A DNA stretch of 5,034 nt from Reyranella sp. (GTDB lineage Bacteria > Pseudomonadota > Alphaproteobacteria > Reyranellales > Reyranellaceae), in assembly GCA_016780605.1 (NCBI GenBank), contig JADHLS010000512.1, positions 1-5,034 on the forward strand. The letters are read 5' to 3'. The notes beneath the pieces are model-generated. The model did no database searches. It worked only from the letters and a program-made list of their open reading frames with translations, and was not told the origin of the DNA. The number at the start of each line of letters is the position of its first letter. Within the stretch, counting starts at the first letter, position 1. Below, piece after piece: positions 1-5,034 of the stretch. Position numbers and translations under genes: made by a program.

Positions 1-465
1 GCGATGGCCATCGCCATGGCGCTGGGCGGCGGCATGGCGACGGTGATCGTGGCCATTGCCATCACCCGCATACCGTTCGGCGGCCGCGTCATCCGCTCGG
101 TCGTGCTCTCGCTGAAGGAGATGCAGTATGTCGAGGCGGCGCGCGGCATCGGCGCCAGCCACGTGCGCCTGATGTTCCGCCACATCCTGCCGCAGTGCGT
201 GGCGCCCTACCTGATCCTGGCGACCACTCATCTCGGCGTCGCCATCATCATCGAGGCCTCGCTCGGCTTCCTCGGCGTCGGCATCCCGCCACCGACGCCG
301 ACCTGGGGCAACATGCTGGCCGATTCGCTTAACGCGGGCCTGGTGCCGCCTTGGTGGCTGGTGCTGTTCCCCGGCCTCGCCATCACCATCACGGTGCTCG
401 CCTTCAATCTTCTGGGCGACGGCATCCGCGACTTGCTGGATCCACGATTGAGAGGGTCGGTTTAG
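1..465 (+). CDS. Dipeptide/oligopeptide ABC transporter permease, DppC-like, C-terminal part (5' end outside window)
   Basis: This is an inner-membrane permease subunit of a peptide-type ABC importer, which would pair with a DppB-like partner to form the translocation path. The visible 154 residues are in frame from base 1 and end in TAG; the start lies left of the window, so the internal ATG at base 4 is not a real start. The ATPase-coupling EAA loop is clear: E45-A-A-R-G49 followed by I62-L-P64. Hydrophobic stretches near residues 7-20, 66-92 and 118-137 fit the last transmembrane helices. The stretch LGFLGVGIPPPTPTWGNML (residues 88-106) and the ending LLGDGIRDLLDPRLRG are hallmarks of the DppC/OppC branch. 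The length fits roughly the second half of a 270-300 residue protein. It probably serves the ATPases and binding protein encoded further right, although those ATPases are on the opposite strand. The exact substrate is unknown. Confidence 0.95.
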   Translation, partial: AMAIAMALGGGMATVIVAIAITRIPFGGRVIRSVVLSLKEMQYVEAARGIGASHVRLMFRHILPQCVAPYLILATTHLGVAIIIEASLGFLGVGIPPPTPTWGNMLADSLNAGLVPPWWLVLFPGLAITITVLAFNLLGDGIRDLLDPRLRGSV

Positions 466-515
466 TCAATCTTCGGTCCTGCGACCGCCACACTGCCGTC
501 TCACATTCCCGCTCT

Positions 516-533
516 TGTTCCTCTCCCCCTTGG
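516..533 (+). repeat. Left copy of an 18-bp perfect inverted repeat bracketing the DUF559 gene
   Basis: The sequence TGTTCCTCTCCCCCTTGG is the exact reverse complement of bases 874-891. It begins 50 bases after the permease stop and contains the possible TTG start (530-532) of the DUF559 frame. The match stops at both ends (534 and 515 do not pair). It looks like half of the palindrome that is complete on the right side. Confidence 0.85.
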
Positions 534-865
534 ATAGAGCACGCGAACTCCGTCGCGACGGCAGCCGCGCCGAGCGCAAGGTATGGAACTGCTGCGGTCG
601 CGCCGTATCGGTGGCGCCAAGTTTCGGCGCCAGCGTCCAATCCGTCCTTACTTCGCGGACTTCGCCTGCGTGGCGCGAAAGCTCGTGATCGAGGTCGATG
701 GCGATCATCATGCTTTCCAAGTCGAGGCAGATGCACGCCGGACAGCAGCGGTGGAGCGCGAAGGATGGCGCGTCGTACGCTTCTGGGCAAACCAGGTCGT
801 GCAGAATCCGGAGGGCATATGGGCCGAGATCGAGCAAGTCATCGACGGCCGTCCCCCTCACCTAA

Positions 866-887
866 CCTCTCCCCCAAGGGGGAGAGG
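866..887. repeat. Perfect 22-bp palindrome, REP-like, at the convergent gene junction
   Basis: Arms CCTCTCCCCC (866-875) and GGGGGAGAGG (878-887) are perfect reverse complements around a two-base AA centre. It lies 23 bases beyond the DppF-like stop codon and at the end of the DUF559 frame, so transcripts from either side could fold here. No T-run follows on either strand, so I do not call it an intrinsic terminator. C-rich/G-rich palindromes of this kind are familiar as dispersed intergenic repeats in GC-rich proteobacteria; the genome copy number cannot be seen from here. Confidence 0.7.
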
Positions 888-891
888 AACA
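874..891 (-). repeat. Right copy of the 18-bp perfect inverted repeat
   Basis: The sequence CCAAGGGGGAGAGGAACA is the reverse complement of bases 516-533. It covers the last codons of the DUF559 frame, whose TGA stop is at 892-894. The two copies are about 340 bases apart and point inward around the whole DUF559 region. Confidence 0.85.
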
Positions 892-910
892 TGAAAGTAA
901 ACCTGACCAT

Positions 911-2982
<2,072 letters not shown>

Positions 2983-2988
2983 GCGAGA

Positions 2989-2994
2989 CTCCCT
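2989..2994 (-). promoter_or_regulatory. Ribosome binding site for the DppD-like gene (decides the GTG start)
   Basis: Read on the minus strand, AGGGAG lies six bases before the GTG at 2982. It supports that start over the ATG at 2910 and over more distant in-frame ATGs such as the one before AFVHPRW. Confidence 0.7.
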
Positions 2995-3010
2995 GAATTT
3001 TATCGTGTTA

Positions 3011-3039
3011 GCTTTGGTCCAACGGGGATGGACAAAAGC
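3011..3039. promoter_or_regulatory. Interrupted inverted repeat, candidate operator in the divergent region
   Basis: Arms GCTTTGGTCCA (3011-3021) and TGGACAAAAGC (3029-3039) pair at 10 of 11 positions, the only mismatch being 3016/3034, with a 7-base spacer ACGGGGA. It lies about 28 bases from the DppD-like start and 58 from the binding-protein start, so a dimeric regulator bound here could control both directions. It could instead be a stem in the leader of the DppD-like mRNA. No regulator gene is in the window, and I see no convincing -35/-10 pair; TGGACA (3029-3034) matches the -35 consensus at 5 of 6 bases but lacks a suitable -10. Confidence 0.4.
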
Positions 3040-3044
3040 CATCT

Positions 3045-3059
3045 GAGCACATCGTGCTC
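3045..3059. promoter_or_regulatory. Short inverted repeat GAGCAC-ATC-GTGCTC, possible regulatory site
   Basis: Perfect 6-bp arms (3045-3050 and 3054-3059) surround a 3-base centre, between the larger inverted repeat and the binding-protein gene. It could be a second protein site or a small hairpin in the leader of the binding-protein mRNA. The arms are short enough that chance is possible. Confidence 0.25.
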
Positions 3060-3084
3060 GGTCTGCAAAAGGCCAAAGGCTTAT

Positions 3085-3090
3085 GGGAGG
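3085..3090 (+). promoter_or_regulatory. Ribosome binding site for the solute-binding protein gene
   Basis: GGGAGG is followed by seven bases (AAAAAAG) and then the ATG at 3098. It is a strong site and selects 3098 over the in-frame ATG at 3083, which overlaps the site itself. Confidence 0.8.
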
Positions 3091-3097
3091 AAAAAAG

Positions 3098-4804
3098 ATG
3101 AGTGAGTCCAAGTCCACGCGGCCTGGCGTCAAGCGTGCTGGCGTAAATCGTCGTGAGTTCGTCGCCGGCGCGACCGCGGCGGCAGCGTTCACGCTCTATG
3201 GCACGTCGCGACCTGCCCTAGCGCAGAGCGTGCCGCTTGAGTTCGACGGCTCGAAGTTCCAGCTGGCCGCGCCCGAGCCCAACCCGAAGTCCGGCGGCGT
3301 GCTGAAGTACGGCATCACCATGCGTCCGCCGCACTTCGACTTCCATCAGTCGGGCACCATCAACAGCCTGGGCAGCCAGGGCTGCATGTTCGACAACCTG
3401 GTGCGGCGCGATCCGCGCGATTCGGGCAAGACCATCATCCCCGACCTGGCGCACAGCTGGGAGATCTCGAAGGACGGCAAGACCTACACCTTCCACCTGC
3501 GCGAGGGCGTGCAGTTCCATGACGGCGCCGAGCTCACCTCGGAGGACGTCAAGGCGACCTTCGACCGGATCGCCAAGCCGCCGCAGGGCATCAGCATCCC
3601 GCGCAGCACGCTGTTCACGGCGGTCGAGGAAATCAGCGCGCCCGACAAGAAGACCGTGGTGTTCAAGCTCTCCGCGCCGCGTCCGGCCGACTTCATCATG
3701 GGCGCCATCGCCAGCGGCTGGAACGGCATCGTTCGCAAGAAGACGCTGGAGGACAACCAGTACAACCTGCGCCGCGTCGTCGACATTCCCGGCACCGGCC
3801 CGTTCAAGAGCAAACGCCGCGTCGAGAACGAAGTCTGGGTGATGGAGAAGAACCCGAACTACTGGAACAAGGGCCTGCCCTATCTCGACGGCATCGAGTT
3901 CTACCATGCGCTGCCGTTCTCGCCCGAGCTGGGCTCCGCCCTGCTGTCGGGCCGCGTCGACTATGCCCGCATCATGGATCCGGTGACCCAGCGCAAGGTC
4001 CAGTCGACCCCGGGCATGACCGGCCTCAACTTCTACCAATCGGTCATCCAGGCCACCTGGATGAACAACAAGAAGAAGCCGATGGACGATCCCCGGGTGC
4101 GCCGCGCCTTCCACCTCGCGCTCGACCAGCCGGTGCTGGTCGACGTGGTGAAGGACATCGCGCCGATGATGGTGGGCGGCTTCATCTATCCGTTCTCCGC
4201 CGTCGCCACGCCGCTCGCCGAGCTCAAGAAGCGGGTGGGCTATCAGGAGGACCAGACCAACTCCGTCAAGGAGGCCCAGGCCCTGATGAAGGCGGCGGGC
4301 TACGAGAAGGGCATCCAGGGGCTCGACTTCCTGGTCCGCGAGGTCGCCTCGTTCAAGGTGTGGGCGCAGGCCATCCAGGCCATGCTGCAGCAGAACCTGA
4401 ACGTGCAGTCCAACATCCGCACGACCGTCGAATCGGTGTGGTTCGACGACGTCAACACCGGCAAGTTCGACTTGGCGATCGGCGCCATCGTGTCGACCCT
4501 GCTCGACCCCAGCGACTACTTCAACGCCTGGTACAAGAAGGGCGGGCCGCAGAACTACTCGCAATGGGATAATGCCAAGTTCAATGCGCTGCTGCCGCAG
4601 ATCGACACCGAGGTCGATCCCAAGAAGCGGCTGGAATACATCCACCAGGCCGAGATGATCATGGAGGACGATCCGCCGCTGCTCCCGGTGTCGTGGGAGA
4701 AGATCAACGACGGTTGGTACAACTACGTGAAGGGCCACAATCCGAAAGAGTATTTCGGCATCTACGACGTGGTGCGCTTCGACACGTTCTGGCTGGACAA
4801 GTAG
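3098..4804 (+). CDS. Family 5 extracellular solute-binding protein (peptide-type ABC importer), Tat signal
   Basis: This 568-residue precursor is the periplasmic substrate-capture subunit of the importer. The N-terminus has a twin-arginine motif (N17-R18-R19-E-F21-V), a hydrophobic alanine-rich stretch (22-34) and a probable cleavage site after ALA at residue 42, so it should be exported folded through Tat. There is no lipobox cysteine. The mature part is a family 5 (DppA/OppA, cluster C) protein: GGVLKYGI near 66-73, then the family signature region around 117-152 ([28 protein letters not shown]), and downstream the conserved [15 protein letters not shown]. The ending [10 protein letters not shown] closes a full-length protein. 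The start is fixed by GGGAGG seven bases before ATG 3098. It is divergent from the ATPase genes, with 115 bases between start codons. The stop is TAG, and the transferase gene begins 24 bases later on the same strand. The family binds peptides, nickel, opines, glutathione and other ligands; nothing here decides among them. Confidence 0.96.
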   Translation: MSESKSTRPGVKRAGVNRREFVAGATAAAAFTLYGTSRPALAQSVPLEFDGSKFQLAAPEPNPKSGGVLKYGITMRPPHFDFHQSGTINSLGSQGCMFDNLVRRDPRDSGKTIIPDLAHSWEISKDGKTYTFHLREGVQFHDGAELTSEDVKATFDRIAKPPQGISIPRSTLFTAVEEISAPDKKTVVFKLSAPRPADFIMGAIASGWNGIVRKKTLEDNQYNLRRVVDIPGTGPFKSKRRVENEVWVMEKNPNYWNKGLPYLDGIEFYHALPFSPELGSALLSGRVDYARIMDPVTQRKVQSTPGMTGLNFYQSVIQATWMNNKKKPMDDPRVRRAFHLALDQPVLVDVVKDIAPMMVGGFIYPFSAVATPLAELKKRVGYQEDQTNSVKEAQALMKAAGYEKGIQGLDFLVREVASFKVWAQAIQAMLQQNLNVQSNIRTTVESVWFDDVNTGKFDLAIGAIVSTLLDPSDYFNAWYKKGGPQNYSQWDNAKFNALLPQIDTEVDPKKRLEYIHQAEMIMEDDPPLLPVSWEKINDGWYNYVKGHNPKEYFGIYDVVRFDTFWLDK

Positions 4805-4828
4805 CCAGCCGAGTCCCATCACCCGGCG

Positions 4829-5034
4829 ATGCTGACCTTCTATTTCGCCCCCGGTTCGAGCTCGATGGCCGTGCACATCGCCTTGCATGAGACGGGCGCG
4901 CCTTTCGAGGCGCGCCCGATGTCTTTTGCCACCAAGGACATGCAAAGGCCCGAGTTCCGGGCCATCAATCCCAACGGCAAGGTGCCGACGCTGGTGATCG
5001 ATGGCCGCGTGCTGACCGAGGTCGCGGGCTGCCT
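4829..5034 (+). CDS. Glutathione S-transferase family protein, N-terminal part (3' end outside window)
   Basis: The first 68 codons encode a thioredoxin-like GST N-terminal domain: MLTFYFAPGSSSMAVHIALH at the start (strand and first helix), then RAINPNGKVPTLVIDG with the conserved cis-proline P53, and LTEV where the glutathione gamma-glutamyl contact lies. The pattern Y/F-x-P-G-x-x-S-x-A-x-H-I-A-L resembles bacterial beta-class enzymes, in which a cysteine usually sits where S11 is here, so a serine-type or non-classical enzyme is likely. These cytosolic proteins conjugate or reduce substrates with glutathione. The C-terminal all-helical domain is cut off by the window end. The ATG at 4829 gives the normal family start, but no good ribosome site precedes it. 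The gene begins 24 bases after the binding-protein stop, so read-through from that gene is plausible. A strong hairpin lies inside the coding sequence at 4893-4918. Confidence 0.9.
   Translation, partial: MLTFYFAPGSSSMAVHIALHETGAPFEARPMSFATKDMQRPEFRAINPNGKVPTLVIDGRVLTEVAGC
4893..4927 (+). terminator. Terminator-like hairpin embedded in the transferase coding sequence
   Basis: CGGGCGCGCC (4893-4902) and GGCGCGCCCG (4909-4918) form a perfect 10-bp GC stem with a 6-base loop TTTCGA, followed by ATGTCTTTT. The form is that of an intrinsic terminator, 88 bases after the binding-protein stop, but it encodes T22-P30 of the transferase and its T-tract is weak. It might attenuate transcription from the binding-protein gene into the transferase, or simply be GC-rich coding sequence. 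Confidence 0.3.

Larger units (their letters stand above)
530..894 (+). pseudogene. DUF559 (Vsr-like endonuclease-fold) protein, apparently frameshifted near base 586
   Basis: From the ATG at 583 the frame encodes 103 residues matching the DUF559 family: KFRRQRPI, then Y-F-A-D26-F-A-C, L-V-I-E37-V-D39-G, H43, D50-A-R-R, and R63-V-V-R-F-W68. The D and E-x-D positions resemble a PD-(D/E)XK nuclease core. The usual N-terminal part of the family (a helix of the type ARELRR..AERKLW) is present just upstream but in another frame: bases 530-586 read LDRARELRRDGSRAERKVW. The Trp codon at 584-586 shares its last G with the Glu codon at 586-588, so one inserted G would restore a continuous protein of about 121 residues. 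The ATG at 583 has no usable Shine-Dalgarno (AAGG ends one base before it), which argues against a short intact gene. The only upstream start in the ancestral frame is TTG at 530, which lies in a repeat. The last residues (PPHLTSPPRGRG) are translated from the right-hand repeat. A sequencing error at 586 is the main alternative. The biological role of such stand-alone genes is not established. Confidence 0.75.

Noticed and set aside
1..14. Perfect 14-bp palindrome GCGATGGCCATCGC at the window start
   Set aside because: It arises from alternating Met/Ala/Ile codons in a transmembrane segment of the permease and is best explained by coding content.
466..861. Minus-strand open frames across the DUF559 region
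   Set aside because: They run antisense to a recognisable DUF559 sequence and show no family features.
583..894. Intact short DUF559 gene starting at ATG 583
   Set aside because: The ATG has no properly spaced ribosome site, it arises from the Val-Trp codons of the ancestral frame, and the missing family N-terminus is present directly upstream in another frame.
3016..3057. Sigma70-type promoters in the divergent region
   Set aside because: TGGACA at 3029 resembles a -35 box, but no matching -10 lies at 16-18 bases. Minus-strand candidates such as TTGGAC with TAAAAT have only about 14 bases of spacing. None is strong enough to list.
3218..4945. 575-codon open frame on the minus strand opposite the binding-protein gene
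   Set aside because: It is an antisense shadow in GC-rich DNA: the composition is dominated by H, R, V, L, D and G, there is no recognisable domain, and the opposite strand carries a clear family 5 binding protein.

Overview
The window is GC-rich, tightly packed bacterial DNA. The codon bias toward G/C in third position, the Tat-exported solute-binding protein and the C/G-rich palindromic repeat next to a DUF559 gene point to an alphaproteobacterium, perhaps of the Hyphomicrobiales or Rhodospirillales type. This is inferred from style only; no taxonomic marker gene is present.

Most of the window is a dipeptide/oligopeptide-type (Opp/Dpp/Gsi-like) ABC importer. From left to right: bases 1-465 (+) hold the C-terminal 154 residues of a DppC-like permease whose start lies outside the window. 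Bases 466-910 hold a DUF559 (Vsr/PD-(D/E)XK-like) gene that appears broken by a one-base frameshift near base 586. It is bracketed by a perfect 18-bp inverted repeat, and the right copy sits inside a larger palindrome. Bases 911-1912 (-) and 1909-2982 (-) encode the two ATPases (DppF-like and DppD-like), overlapping by 4 bp as ATGA. Bases 2983-3097 form a divergent intergenic region with two inverted repeats that could be operators. Bases 3098-4804 (+) encode the family 5 solute-binding protein with a Tat-type signal. From 4829 to the window end (+) lies the N-terminal thioredoxin-like domain of a glutathione S-transferase.

Together the genes supply a periplasmic binding protein, at least one membrane permease and both ATPases, so the importer is probably complete once the left flank (presumably a DppB-like gene) is included. 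The substrate cannot be read from the sequence. The layout is unusual: permease and binding protein are on the + strand, while the ATPase pair between them is on the - strand. ATPase transcription therefore converges on the permease and diverges from the binding protein, instead of the usual single A-B-C-D-F operon.

I found no CRISPR array, tRNA, rRNA, complete insertion sequence or defence island. The least ordinary parts are the repeat-bracketed DUF559 remnant, the paired dyads in the divergent promoter region, and a terminator-like hairpin inside the start of the transferase gene.
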